Shown here piece by piece: positions 1 through 11,084 of a DNA stretch of 64,000 nt. The stretch is from Mantis religiosa (taxonomy: Eukaryota > Arthropoda > Insecta > Mantodea > Mantidae). The position numbers and the translations under genes are program-made. The stretch covers positions 109,755,127 through 109,819,126 of the forward strand of contig CM060958.1 of the NCBI GenBank assembly GCA_030765055.1, in the 5' to 3' direction. The notes beneath the pieces are model-generated. The model had not been told where the DNA came from. It saw nothing but the letters and a program-made list of their open reading frames with translations, and searched no databases. The first letter of the stretch is position 1; every line of letters starts with the position of its first letter.

Positions 1-730
1 AATAACTGCTTATTTCATCGGATTTATGCACATGCTCAGTTTATCTTTTGGTTTGGAGGAGATATAACGCAGTGTCCCTTGCTATCAACGCTAGCCTGGC
101 TTAAATTTATCGCGCATTTTATTCTGGATATGCTTCAGAAAACTCTGAGATGGTTGGGTTTATGTCTGTAAACTCCGTAGGGGAGGGGAGCCGTACCCCT
201 TCAGCTGCCGTGGTGCGGGCGCTGCGGACCCTTAGCACTCGTGGTACCTCTGACGTTACTAGAGGAACCTCGTGCCGAACTGCCCAGATCCTTCCGTCGG
301 GGAGTTGTTCGGATTGGGTTGGACTCGAGGGGCAATGTGTTCCCGACACCTGCGGGAGATCGGGTACCTCCGGCCAGGCTTCGGCTGCCCGGAGAGGTTA
401 GAGGGTTTCCTCAGAAGTCCCGGGTACTAGCCTGCATAGCTAGTAGTAGATGTGCTAGATCATCAGGCAACTCCGCAAGGTTTTCAGTAGTCTTCCCTGC
501 GGAGTTGACGCGCCTAAGTGGCGTATCCACTTCCATACCGTCTTGACGTTCTTGTCGATGGGGGGAGGGGGAGGATTTTAGGAAACGAGGTATTGCTCTA
601 GGAAAGATCCCCTGAGTTGTCCATCGCTCCCGGGTTGAAGGAGACCAGGGACTTCGGACTTTTGGGCAGATCCTCTGCGATGAAGTGTATATCTGCAGAC
701 ATTTTCTGGATATAGTGTTCCTTAAACAAC
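1..730. other. GC-rich block of unknown origin
   Basis: Roughly 120-730 is clearly richer in G+C than the AT-rich sequence around it. It carries overlapping open frames on both strands, the longest about 108 codons on the minus strand at 411-737, but their translations are not recognised. A proline, serine and threonine rich reading on either strand is what GC-rich noncoding DNA also gives. It could be part of a retrotransposon 5' region or a CpG-rich host segment; nothing visible decides this. Confidence 0.35.
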
Positions 731-1680
731 CAGGCATAATAAGTAACTAAATGTGGGTTAAATAATCGAATGAATGCATTAATTTTGATCCAAGCATCAA
801 GCATATTGTGTTCTTATGCTTGAAAGAAGCATAAGTAACGAGTTAAAATATATTTGATAAATTTTAGGGTGAATGAGCGACGCTTGAGTATTTCTATAGC
901 TTCTACAAGAACCTAAGACAGTTTTCTGTTCAAAAGTGTTTGCTGCTAAGAAAGATTCTGCTGTTCTAGGGAAAACTTAAAGGCTATTGTAAATTCAGGT
1001 GTATGTAAGTGAGTTCTGGTAGATTGAGGTTATGTACAATGATGGTTACAGACTTTACAGGAAGAAATGTTCTCGCTGCAGTAGTATACGTAAAAGAACA
1101 TACAACTATTTTAATACCAAGAACTAGTAATAAATTAACACAAATGTAAATATGTTAAACCCTTTAAGAACTAATGTTCAAGCAAATTTTGCTACTAGTA
1201 TTTGTATTTTTGTAAAAAATTACACAATCTTTGCATTTCTTGTACGTTGACTTATGATATTTGTTATAGATTATCTCTATCATGATTGTGCAAATACCAC
1301 AGTAAATAAACAAAAATTAGATCATGCAAAAACCTGACTCGAATATGTATATACTTATGATTTTAGACATTGCATTTTATGAATACGTTTTGTTTATAAC
1401 CAGAGCTAGGAAGTTCGTATCGTTTCCGTGAGCAGTGTGAGTGCGGCCAGGCATGGCTATACAACGCAGCGCTACTACCAAGGGCAAGGTTCGTCGTAGA
1501 ATACAATTCATTACTGCAAAACAGGTGTAACTGCATGACACAGAGCACGTTGGCAGGAAGGAAGACATTCGAGTAACATTTTTGTTGTGCTTCAAAGATG
1601 AGTAGCTAAATTTGCTGTACAACCATTGCATGTTTTCTAGAAGTGTACTTATTCATTTCATTATTTACATTTACATTTCA
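731..1680. other. Unassigned AT-rich DNA
   Basis: No repeat shared with the rest of the window and no recognisable coding motif was seen here. Two overlapping minus-strand open frames of 61 and 84 codons near 1363-1631 have no recognised motif. Confidence 0.4.
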
Positions 1681-1831
1681 GGGGGATACTTAGGCAAACA
1701 TGGAAAAAAGAGAAGCCAGATCAAGAAATTAAATTAGCTGAAATAATTAACGAATTTGCAACAGATCATCAATCAACTAAATCTTGTTTTACTGGACATA
1801 GGATGAGTTTTTCATTTGAAAGGCTTCAGAG
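1681..1831 (+). other. Candidate internal exon, unknown protein
   Basis: A pyrimidine-rich tract ending in TTTCAG lies just before 1681 and looks like a 3' splice site. It is followed by an open frame starting ILRQTWKKEKPDQEIKLAEI, lysine and glutamate rich, that runs to a TAA near 1870. An AGAG/GTACAT near 1829-1835 could serve as a weak donor. The stretch has balanced amino-acid use and is not low complexity. No family is recognised, no partner exon was found nearby, and an open frame of about 60 codons can occur by chance, so this stays a weak candidate. Confidence 0.2.
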
Positions 1832-2844
1832 GTACATTATTGCTTTTAGTAATACGGGCACAGATGAGTAAATATGTAGTAAAATTCCTGCTTTGGCATT
1901 TTGTCTAGTGAGAGTCTTCAGATATTTAAGAAATTAAGGATATTATTTTAAATTCGACCAGGAAATGTTACAATCCGCGTTATAATTGCTTGAGTGTCGT
2001 CACAATGTGCCTATTTAAATAATGAGATCAGCCAGAGACAAACCCGTGTGTACTATATAAGAATTTGTATGTTGTACATAATGATCTAAATAGATGTGCA
2101 TTTACGAATGTCTCATAAGTCTTTTTTCCCTCTCTGGGTAACCGGTTTCAATGTCTCTCCGCTGTACGTTTCTTATCTATGGATTTGGATGCCGGGAGAA
2201 GGTCGGTCGCAGCCTGCATAGGGAACGGCGAGCACTACGAACTTCCTAGCTTTGTTTTTATAACACTTTTGTAAATATTGAAATTCTAAGCTTTATACAT
2301 TATTTAAATACAGTCTGTTCGCGCACACGAGTTCAATTAACAACTGCCCCGTTGATGAGCTGCGGTTTCCTTATTTATAGCTTACTCATTATCCGGAATG
2401 TTCTCAAACAATCAAGATGGCGCTAGAAGAAAGACGAACTCTCCAGAAATCCGTCTTAACCCCCCCCCCCTCACCGTTTCGGCGAGCTTTTCTCTCCGCA
2501 CTGCACTGCCCGTCTCTTTCAACTCGTCCCTCGCCTCAACAATGCGTTCGCGACAATATACATCTTTTTGAAATAAGTTGAAATAACTGCTATGTTAGCA
2601 AGGTTGATTTAATTTAGTCTTAAAAACTCTAAGCGAGACCAGGAATGATCGAAATTCGAAAATCAGATTTTTGCAGAGAAAACGTTTACTGGACCTAAAG
2701 AAGTCTATGGACATTTCTCAAAACTTTTCATATACAGAAATGTCATAATAGAATGAAATTTTCTCCAACATTTTACATTAGCCTGTATAAGATTATAATA
2801 AAATTTTACATTCAATAACTTATGGTACCTTTTACCTGTTTTAG
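1832..2844. other. Unassigned noncoding DNA
   Basis: No protein motif or repeat shared inside the window was recognised. A short C-run at 2461-2470 and a GC-richer patch at 2150-2560 are the only visible peculiarities. Confidence 0.4.
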
Positions 2845-3305
2845 TTTATGTCTGCCAACGGTAAGTCATATCAGACGATGAATGAAATGGGAGAAATGAT
2901 GTTCAAATGAGCCCAGAGACATAGAGCTCAGTGTCAGGACAGGTGAACTTTTTTTTATTTTTTTATTATTATTTTACGTCCTCCAACATGATTTCACCCA
3001 TTCCATGAATGGAATGGGTGAAATCATGCTCAAATGAGCCCAGGGTCCATAGAGCTTAGAGTTACCCGACATTTGTCTTTCAGGATAAGGTAAAACAAGG
3101 GAAGAAACCTTATATAGATAACTCATCCTGACCAAGATTCGAACTCGGGACCTCTTGAACGTGAGGCAGACTCGCTACCCTCTGCGCTACTGAGGCGGGC
3201 ACAGGTGAAAATCCTGGAGGAAACCTTATCCAGGTAACTTAACCTGACCGAGATTCAAATTTGGGAACTTTTGAACGTGAGATAAACACGCTACCACCAA
3301 AGATG
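2845..3305 (-). mobile_element. SINE A, outer copy split by an inner SINE A
   Basis: The SINE A body is visible on the minus strand at 2845-2947 and its tRNA-like head resumes at 3201-3305. The two halves are separated by a second SINE A (2948-3200). The 9-base word ACAGGTGAA occurs at 2939-2947 and again at 3201-3209, as expected for a target-site duplication made by LINE-type integration. The outer copy is the more decayed one, consistent with being older. SINE A is the commonest repeat in the window. Confidence 0.85.
2948..3200 (-). mobile_element. SINE A, inner nested copy
   Basis: On the minus strand the element starts with a tRNA-like head carrying box A (TAGCGCAGAGG, a match to TRGYNNARNNG) and box B (GTTCGAATC), the internal RNA polymerase III promoter. 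A conserved body and an AT-rich tail ending in TAATAATAATAAAA follow. It sits between 9-bp direct repeats inside another SINE A. Part of its body is replaced by a perfect 18-bp inverted repeat (2987-3004 and 3011-3028). Non-autonomous; it would need reverse transcriptase from a LINE. Confidence 0.88.
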
Positions 3306-4590
3306 CAAAGGCCGGAAAAAATTTCTTAATGAAAAAATTGGCACATTTGCAAAAAGCATTAAAGTTTATTGTTTAGCAATTTTTAATACTTTTGCAATGA
3401 TTTGTATTAATTATTGCAGTGTAACATGTAACAAAAGTGTATTTAAAACTTCTATTCGTATAAATATTTTATTGTGATAAATAATTCGTAATTCATAAAC
3501 TTTGGTACATTATAAGCAACATAAATTTTTAAATGCTATGTGATCGAAAAGTGGAAGTTTGAAAATTCACCTCCAGTGTAACGTAAGTTTTAATTATGTT
3601 TCCAAAATCAAACCAATAGTATAACTATTTTTCTAAACGAATGAACTTGCAAAAGCTAAATCTGACATAAATAAATTAAAATAAATGTCTAAGAACATAT
3701 TATGAAAGAATGACACATTTTGAAGGTTTACTTTATTGGCAAATTGAGTAACAGGGAGTTTATTACAAAAGTGCAACAATGAAGTCAGCAGCCAGTAGTA
3801 ACACCGAGAGCAGACCACTTGGGTAGCAGACTGTACCGTTGGAGACCAGCCCTTTTCTGAGACCTGGCAACAGAAAGATTCTTCTTGCTCTTCTGTCTGT
3901 TTCTTCTTTCGGACTGGTTGAAAAGAGGAGCAAAAAAGAGCGCGGATTATTTTTCCTCCTGGTCGTTTCGGAGCAGGCAGCAGTGCTCAGGAAGTCATGC
4001 TGTCTCGGGACCTTATTTTCTTTTTACACACCGTCATAATCATTTCCATCATCGCCTACTTTCTTTTCCTCTGTCTCTTTCCCCTCATCACCATCATCGT
4101 CATCATCATCAGCAACAGCAGCCCGCCCTCTAATACCCCTTACGGCGCCAACACGGAATTCTTATATAAAAAGAAACTGACGTATAAATCAATAGAGGAG
4201 CGCCAGCACCAGTCTCCCCCAGCCGGGGCCCAACTCCTGGAGGACGAGAGGAGTGGTAATTGCTTCGAAAAGAAGGCAGTGTCTTCTGGTCAGTCGTCGG
4301 AAGAAGCATTAGCCGCCGGAAACCGCATTTGTTTTGGCGAAGTATTCATGCGCAGTACGTCACCACTTGTTTTTGGTTTCAAGCACTTAATGTGTATGTC
4401 GTCGTAACCAAACTGATGAAACACGAAAATATGAAATTTGGGAAAAGAATACTGGGAAGGCAAAACATTCCACTCCTGTGTTTAGGGTACCTGTCAAAGA
4501 GGAAATTGACAAGAAAATAATAAAAAACTGAATCAGGGGGGTTAGCCTGCCAGAATTTAAACCCCCGACCTCTTGATTCTGTGCCTCACA
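3306..4590. other. Unassigned DNA with a possible TATA-type promoter
   Basis: 3306-3838 is AT-rich with nothing recognised. 3839-4407 is GC-richer and open in several overlapping plus-strand frames, including a CATCAT-type run at 4090-4120, but the products are not recognised. A TATATAAAAA at about 4163 lies in this GC-richer patch and could be a core promoter, with no supporting gene downstream. 4545-4590 resembles a degenerate minus-strand SINE A head. Confidence 0.35.
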
Positions 4591-4594
4591 CGTT

Positions 4595-4664
4595 ATAGTA
4601 GTAGTAGTAGTTGTAGTAGTAGTAGTAGTAGTGGTAGTAGTAGTAGTAGTAGTAGTGGTAGTGC

Positions 4665-4745
<81 letters not shown>

Positions 4746-4762
4746 AAGAAGAAGAAGAACAA
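4595..4762. repeat. (AGT)n microsatellite with an (AGA)n tail
   Basis: The TAG/AGT triplet is repeated for about 150 bases with a few G-for-A and C-for-T changes at 4610-4665, then becomes GAAGAA to about 4762. The long poly-serine, poly-tyrosine and poly-threonine frames here are by-products of the repeat and are not genes. A SINE-like head lies directly to the left. Confidence 0.95.
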
Positions 4763-4995
4763 GAGCAATAACTCAGTTTTGAAAAAGTGTGCCCTGTCTT
4801 CATGCCTGCTAATTACTTGATTAACAATAAATATACATTTTTACACTTAAATTTATATATTTGTATTTTGAAATCCAAATACTTTATTTTTCAATGATAA
4901 ATTTACAATATACATATAAACACCTATGGTAGTATTCTTCTTATTATTACTTAACTTGCCTAGATTTACCACCATGATAGTGTTAGGGGATTCTT

Positions 4996-5276
4996 TTTTG
5001 TTGTTTTGTTTTTCTTGTTCCATTTATACTCCGCCTTTAACTGCTATGGTCATATCGGCGACCGTTCTCCTTTGGTGAAGGTGTTAACTCGTTATCTTTG
5101 GTTTTTAATCATTAGATCACGCACACATTCACACTCTCATTCATACTTCCAGACTCTGGGGAAGATGGGAAATTATCTTGGTCGGAGAAAAGTCCCCAGC
5201 CCCACCGCCGGGAATCGAACCCGGGACCCCTAGCACGGCAGGCAGGTACTCTACCGACTGAGCTACGGGGCCAGCC
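4996..5276 (-). mobile_element. SINE D, complete copy with target duplication
   Basis: Read on the minus strand, the head contains box A (TAGCTCAGTCGG) and box B (GGTTCGATTC) of a tRNA-like promoter. An approximately 200-bp body and an AAC/A-rich tail at the left end follow. The 11-base word AGGGGATTCTT flanks it at 4985-4995 and 5277-5287, a clean target-site duplication. A related copy on the plus strand lies at 12665-12936. No acceptor-stem pairing is visible, so this is a SINE and not a tRNA gene. Confidence 0.88.
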
Positions 5277-5289
5277 AGGGGATTCTTGT

Positions 5290-5536
5290 TCCGCTACCCC
5301 TTATGCCTTTAGACGTCGGGATGAGGAGCAGAAACTCCAAGGATGGGTGATCAGTTCGATTCTGGGATGAGACGCAGGAAGTGGATCACAGAATGAAGGC
5401 GAAATGAATGATAAGAAACATGATAATGGTTGAATGCTGGCGCGGGAAACCGGAGATCCCAGAGAAAACCCGCCCCTGGCCGTGTTGTTCACCAGAAATC
5501 CCACATGCGGTCGCCTAGGATCGAACTCGAGCCGTC
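5290..5536 (-). mobile_element. SINE E copy
   Basis: A minus-strand repeat shares long stretches with 23036-23255, including the words CGGTTTCCCGCGCC, GGGCGGGTTTTCTC and a GGCGACCGCA block behind a GTTCGATCC box B. The 5' head is decayed at the right end. It abuts the Penelope-like 3' end to its right. Its tail side (5290-5400) is poorly conserved. Confidence 0.6.
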
Positions 5537-5550
5537 TTAGACAACAACGG

Positions 5551-5848
5551 CTTAAGAAACACAGATCTATAAAGCTTGATCATAAAGTTAAGAAGTTACG
5601 TTTCTTTGATCCAATTAATTTTCTATACTCACGCCATCCCCTGACCTGGTATTTAATTTACTGAAACAGTCTTTTGTTCAGTAATGCGAATTTTGATAGT
5701 GTTTTGTCTTTGTTTATATTTGTGTTATATTCAGTGATATAGTTGTGGTTATAACATTTAATAAATATGGGAGAGATGCACACTCCCGAAACGTTGATTT
5801 CTAATGGTCTTTTCACCTGGCTTGCTTCCCGAAAATAACTTGAGCATA
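5551..5848 (+). mobile_element. Penelope-like element, 3' end fragment
   Basis: This stretch matches the right arm of the Penelope-like insertion at 28.26-29.35 kb almost throughout. It starts in the last codons of the reading frame (LKKHRSIKLD) and continues through the 3' untranslated part to the end near TTGAGCATA. The upstream reverse transcriptase and endonuclease are absent, so it is a 5'-truncated copy. Confidence 0.75.
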
Positions 5849-6694
5849 TTTGTCGCCAGGAAAACTTCAGGACTTATTTTACTAGAATTGGTGTAACAAT
5901 AACACTGTCCTAAAAATATAATTTTTATTCGCGGGTTTGTGATCTGTAAAACGATTTTAAATAATTTCGGTGTGCTAAATTGATTCTTTGTCACGTTAGG
6001 TTTTCTCACATATCATAAAATAATAATTTGAAAACAGTGTTGTGTAAAAATATTGCTTTACAAAATGAATACAAAAAGCAAAATTTCTGCGTAATAAATA
6101 AATAGAAATACTGTTATATATGTAAAATAAGGCGTGCTTTCCTTGGCGGAAGGTCAGTTGGGCTGATATACTACATGCGCGCGATGAGAAGAGCGATCGG
6201 GCTCCAAGTCCCCATTCGGTAAGTTTCGTTTAACTCCGTAAACATAGGTGACAACTTTGAAATTTGAAGTGCGCCATACACTGACATCTAGTGTCTAATA
6301 CGCTAAGATTTTGAGTCGTGACAAAGTTCGTTAACTAGATAAGTTAAAGATAGTATATTAAATGCATTATTATATACTATAGTATGTCCGCCATATTTCG
6401 TTTTGATCAATTTCGAGGTTAATTAGCTAACCAGTTTAAAATAATTGTATGTTAGAATTAGAATTTTAGTTCGTCTTTGGCAACATATATATATACACAT
6501 GTTATGAGACACGTCAAAATGTATAAATACAGTATATACATAAAGTCAAATTGATTACATACAATATACACAGTAACCAGCTTTTCTATGGTTTCATGTG
6601 GTATTTGCATAGATTAATTTACTACAAGAAATGTTCATAATATAAATATTATAGGTTTGTGAATGTACTATGCTCCCAGTGCTCATTTACATGG
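5849..6694. other. Unassigned AT-rich DNA
   Basis: No coding motif or window repeat was recognised. A short TA-rich run lies at 6485-6497. Confidence 0.4.
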
Positions 6695-6960
6695 TTATAG
6701 TTCTAAAAATTCATTAACCGTATAAAAACAGTGTGCATACAAAAATTTCTTAACCTTATTCTTAAAGTGCTTTAATGTTGCAGCTTGTTTAAATGAATTT
6801 GGAAGTTTATTATAAAAAATTATCCCTTTGTAGTTAAAGCTTCCTTCATAAACGCTCGTTTGGTGCGCTCGAATTGCCAGTTTATCCTTGTTACGAGTGT
6901 GGTGGTAATGTACATCAGCATTTACTTGAAAATGATTTATATTTGTATGAACATTTGTGG
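6695..6960 (-). pseudogene. LINE (jockey/CR1-type) reverse transcriptase, C-terminal tail
   Basis: The minus-strand frame ends with the pattern HTRNKDKL ... YKGIIFYNKLP ... FKNKVKKFL ... FYTVNEFLEL and then a stop. This is how the C-terminal tail of many insect jockey/CR1-type reverse transcriptases ends, just before the 3' untranslated region. The polymerase domain itself is absent, so it is a truncated fragment. At its upstream side it runs head to head into a Tc1-like transposase fragment on the other strand. The family match is by recalled pattern only. Confidence 0.65.
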
Positions 6961-7090
6961 ATGTTATGGCTCTCATAAGGGGACACATTATTCGTCTACC
7001 TCCGTATAACTGTGATCTGAATGCAATTGAGCTGGCTTGGGCAAAACTAAGGAACGTTTTCAGAGGATGCAACCTTACTTGTGATATCTT
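6957..7090 (+). pseudogene. Tc1-like transposase, C-terminal fragment
   Basis: The plus-strand frame reads GHIIRLPPYNCDLNAIELAW followed by AKLRNVF. This resembles the conserved block around the last catalytic acidic residue of a Tc1/IS630-type transposase common in insects (LPPYxCxLNPIELAW). Only about 40 residues are recognisable before the frame becomes unrelated. It may belong to the same family as the Tc1-like elements at 21.9 and 39.7 kb, which lack exactly this part. Confidence 0.6.
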
Positions 7091-7837
7091 CGCTTATCTT
7101 ACATGCTACTTTGCTGAACTGTGTTTTTCAAGGTTGGTCACACTGCACAAACAAAAGAGAGTTAGCTCTCGCTTCTTCCCCTCTGCCCGCACCACACTGT
7201 AAACCCAGCGCTCAAGGAAACATGCGCATACTGTACGTAAGTCGTGAATAAGGAACTTTCCTTTTCAAACACCACAGTAGTCCTCCCGTAATGTTCCATA
7301 GACCCTGATATCTCCTGCCCATCTCTTTAATTTCTTGATGAAATCATTCACTTTGTTTATCTCTGAAAGATAGCAAATACTCAGGAAAATAGTTTAGATG
7401 ATATCCCAAGAAATTAAGCTTTAAATTCAGATTTCGTCCCGAAGCTCATAATAGCATATTTCTTATAATCTTTTTCGTATCGCAGATATTTTATATTTTC
7501 AAGAAACTTACTGACCACCTCTTTGAAAGTACATCTCAGTTGCGGTTTTGTATCATTCATGGTGTTCGAAAACGCACTAATAATTGTTAGTTTTGCATTA
7601 TCAACATCACTACAAATCACCCTAAGGACATTCCTTCTGACGCCCTTCTATCAACAAGTTCGCCGAGTGAGAAAAAGGCTAACTCAACACTTAAAACAGG
7701 AGCGAAAGAAAAATCGACAATCTCCCATTGCCTAGCACGAGGAATTCACCGCGTGGTACGAACTTTGAACAATACCTCCATCACTTGGAGTTGAACAGAA
7801 TCGGGCGAGAGGTTTGTGGATGATTTGCACAACTCAC
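7091..7837. other. Unassigned DNA
   Basis: No repeat family or coding motif was recognised between the transposase fragment and the candidate exon. Confidence 0.35.
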
Positions 7838-8080
7838 AGCAGGTGGAATATTGAGCTGCACAGTGCAAGCCTCCCCATAGAGCACGCTGCGGTTTCCAGT
7901 GGCGTTAGTGGCTCCTTGCATAACGTGCCAGTCAGTGGCGACTAGTTTCTTATGCAGCTCCATCCCTGACGGCTGATTTATGAGGTTAAGTGATGCGCGC
8001 ACAGATTTAGGATGCGCGACCGCTTGTCGGTCTTGAATGACATTTAACGGAGAGGCGGGACTCTCTCCCAAGTTGCCTCT
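7838..8080 (-). other. Candidate 81-codon exon, unknown protein
   Basis: On the minus strand CCCCGCCGTCTAG/AGAGG could be a 3' splice site at 8081-8082. A consensus-like donor GTGAGT lies at 7837-7832. Between them are exactly 243 bases (81 codons, phase 0 at both ends), open throughout, with ordinary amino-acid composition and G+C above its neighbours. The translation includes GMELHKKLVATDWHVMQGAT. The frame also stays open past the donor to a stop near 7778, so a single open frame is an alternative. No family is recognised; it may be a transposon gag-like fragment or chance. Confidence 0.22.
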
Positions 8081-8239
8081 CTAGACGGCGGGGCCTGTTG
8101 TTGTTCTTTAAGAATTCGTGACAAATGCAACAACTGAAGCTAAATTTTGCAACAGTATACGATTTTCTCTATCCAGTCTAACTGAAGGTAGAGAGGGAAT
8201 CAAGATTTTACTGCTTTTTATTTCTGCATTAAAGATACA

Positions 8240-8805
8240 CCCCTTAATAATTAGCATACCCTTTGATTAACAGCATTTTCCATAAAAATTTGGATCTCAA
8301 ACCTCCACCAGCATCTATGGATCGTTGGTCCCATTTTCTTTGATACGACTGCAGACACTGAGTTTATAAGGGTATCTTCAAGACATTTGTGGAGCAGATA
8401 GATGATATCCAATTGAGAGAAGGTTATTTCCAGCAAGATGGAGCAATGTGCCATACATCTAATGACACTATGGAACTTGTAACCAGTTTCTTTGATAATC
8501 GAATAATCTCAAAAGGTCTGTGCCCCCCGCCCCAGATCCCCTGACCTAACCTCACAGGATTTTCTCTTGTGGGGGTATCTATAAATAGAGTGTACAAGAA
8601 TAGACCACGGTCAGTTTATGTTCTCAAGGAATCCATTCGAACCGTAAAACTTCAGAGAATATGATGAAACGAGTGCAAATATGTATAGATGCTGGTGGAG
8701 GACACTTCCAACATTTTCTCTGAGATGTAAATAATGTAATCTAATCTCCCAATTGTGTATTATATTCTCCCCAAGTTGCACGTGTGTCCTATTATTGGTT
8801 CAATA
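8240..8805 (+). pseudogene. Decayed Tc1/mariner-superfamily transposase, C-terminal half
   Basis: This is homologous to 30731-31221. The second catalytic aspartate is kept in YFQQDGAMCHTS, but the frame breaks soon after within a C-rich run, and the PPRSPDLT motif is split. The 3' untranslated end, finishing near GTGTCCTATTATTGGTTCA, is shared with 31.2 kb and 50.3 kb. The N-terminal helix-turn-helix part is missing or unrecognisable. Not functional. Confidence 0.75.
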
Positions 8806-9068
8806 GAATGAACGAGAGAGATGCCCACAAAGTACCAACAAACATGAGAACAACGAGATGGACTTGGCGGCGTTAGGCAGAAGTTTCGTGAAGTCAAACA
8901 GTTGCCTGATCCTTGTTGTAATGGTGATGAAATATACAATCTATGTCTTGTAATTTTGATATCACAGAATATTTACATTTCTTTCATGCAGTTTACTAAA
9001 GTTATTCTTGAAGCGGGCGCAAGATTTTGTTGATGAGTGTTTTAGTTCCAACAGTCAATTATCTTTTA

Positions 9069-9280
9069 ATTTACGTCATCCAGCGTAAGTCAATGAATGC
9101 AGTGGGTGAAATAATGCTCAAATGAACCCAAGGTCCATAGTGCATGGAGTTACCAGACATTCATCTTTCAGCATAAGGGAAAGCAACCGAAAAACCCTTA
9201 TCCAAATAACTACCCTGACCAATTTTCGAATTGGGAATCTACTGAACGTGAAGCAGACAGGCTACCACGTATGGTACAGA
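9069..9280 (-). mobile_element. SINE A copy
   Basis: A minus-strand copy with its tail at TAATTTACGTCATCC on the left and a decayed tRNA-like head (GGTAGCCTGTCTGCTTCACG in reverse reading) on the right. Many substitutions show that it is old. Confidence 0.8.
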
Positions 9281-10898
9281 GACAGACACAAGAAAAGTTG
9301 AATTACCAATCTGTGTTTCACCTGTTTAAAGAAAGTGTTTAACATTTTAGACTGTAGGAGCAACTTTACCTTTGAAAAAAGATGCTCATTTGGAATTATG
9401 CTCCTTCGATTTATTTTTTACGTCAACCTTGCGTTTTATTTTGAGTTGCCCTTAAATTCCCAATCATTCATACTTACACACTCTAAGGAATATTAGGGAT
9501 AATTTATTTAGTTAATTATTTATTTATTCAGTTTAAACAGCACCTCAACTCAGATACAGAAAATAGAGAAATAGTATACACACTGACACGCAATAATGGT
9601 GGCAAAAAAATATCATATTTTTAGTGTGTAAACGAATCTGGGACGTTGAATGTAAAGAGAATTGGTGGGGCTTAAAGGTCCGTCTTTTGGGCCCTTGGGT
9701 GTAGGAGCTAGCATATGTTACTGTTTCTATTGAATGAATATAGAGATGCTAAGTTTTAAGAAGTCTTATAATCGGTGGCATTCTTTGTTTTTGTTTTCAT
9801 AATTTATTCAGAATCTCTCATTTTCGCTTTTTCCCTGTTTAGCACCAAGCACGTAGCATATCCTCTGATTTGGATATACAATAATATAGATCCTAAAATA
9901 TTTTAAGGTTATGCGAACCTCAGCTTTCAGAGTTAACTTTATTGCATTATAAAGGGTTATTTACTTATAGTTTTTGTCTATTGGGAAAGAGTAGATTTTA
10001 TTCAATATGTTACGTTGCTGATGAGATCCCTATAATGTTGAACATTAATTCGACTCATGGCTGATTTTGCAGTGTAGTGCGTGTACATGCCATGACAACT
10101 GACGGTACAGGCAGTATACGTAATCATGTGAACATTTCAACTCTTCTTCGTGTATCATCATGAACAGATGTGTGTTAAGAATAGATATTGCTAATTTTAA
10201 ATGCAGTTTTGTCTGTAGTTAAGTTATGTCCATTTCTCGAACAATTTAGCTCTGTAAATATCCTTTAATTATATATTTTATGGCAGTATAGATGTAAACA
10301 AACGCACTTTGTTACTAAAAGTTTCCAACGTGCCTGTCTTGGTGTCAAATTTGAACTGCTCAAATTTCTACGGTTGAAGGAAGGTGGAAAGAAAGAATAG
10401 GAAGGCAGAATGAAGAGATAGTTTGTGTGAAAGATGCCTTCTATTCAGGCCTGACTCTCTTCGTTCAGTTGTCTAACCTCAATAAATACGATGTTGCCGC
10501 TAGCGTTTTATTTAGGCACACCGTCAGTTCTTTTTCCTGCTATGCCTATGTTTTTAATTTAAGGCTGCCGTGCGAAAGACAAGCGAGGCAAGCACATGGC
10601 AGGATTGAAAGCGTAGTGTGGGTTTTGCTGATTCTTTCACGTATTCAAAAGCTATATCCAACCATTCGATACGCCTACGTTCAATAACATAAAAGGCTAT
10701 TTAAATTTTATCAATATTTACAGGTGGTAACACAAGGAGAATAACCCACAAGCTGGAGCATTGTACAATTATAGATATGTGACAAAATTTTAGTTCAGAT
10801 GTAAGAAATGCCAAATGAAGAAAATCTTACACTGATGTACGACTTCACAAACTGATGTTAAGACTTAAGACGAGTTTAGCAATAGTTAAAACAAAAAT
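9281..10898. other. Unassigned AT-rich DNA
   Basis: Nothing was recognised in this 1.6-kb stretch apart from short ATTT runs near 9510. An 86-codon open frame at 10427-10687 on the plus strand has no recognised motif and no splice context. Confidence 0.4.
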
Positions 10899-11084
10899 TG
10901 CATTTCACCAACAAGTGTTAGCTTAACACTCGTCTTAAATCTCTTGTTAAACAAACAAGCCATCTTCTGTTGCTAAGTCCTTAACAATTGTAAATAGTCA
11001 AGATGGCGGGCACGAACTCCGCTGTTGATGTCGATTTGATATATTTAAGACCGTCTAAATGGCATTCGTAATAGAGTACGGCCT

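Noticed and set aside
3839..4407. Overlapping plus-strand genes of 66-136 codons
   Set aside because: Three frames are open at once, which indicates compositional bias and not coding; no recognised product.
4387..4803. Poly-threonine, poly-serine and poly-tyrosine frames
   Set aside because: By-products of the (AGT)n microsatellite.
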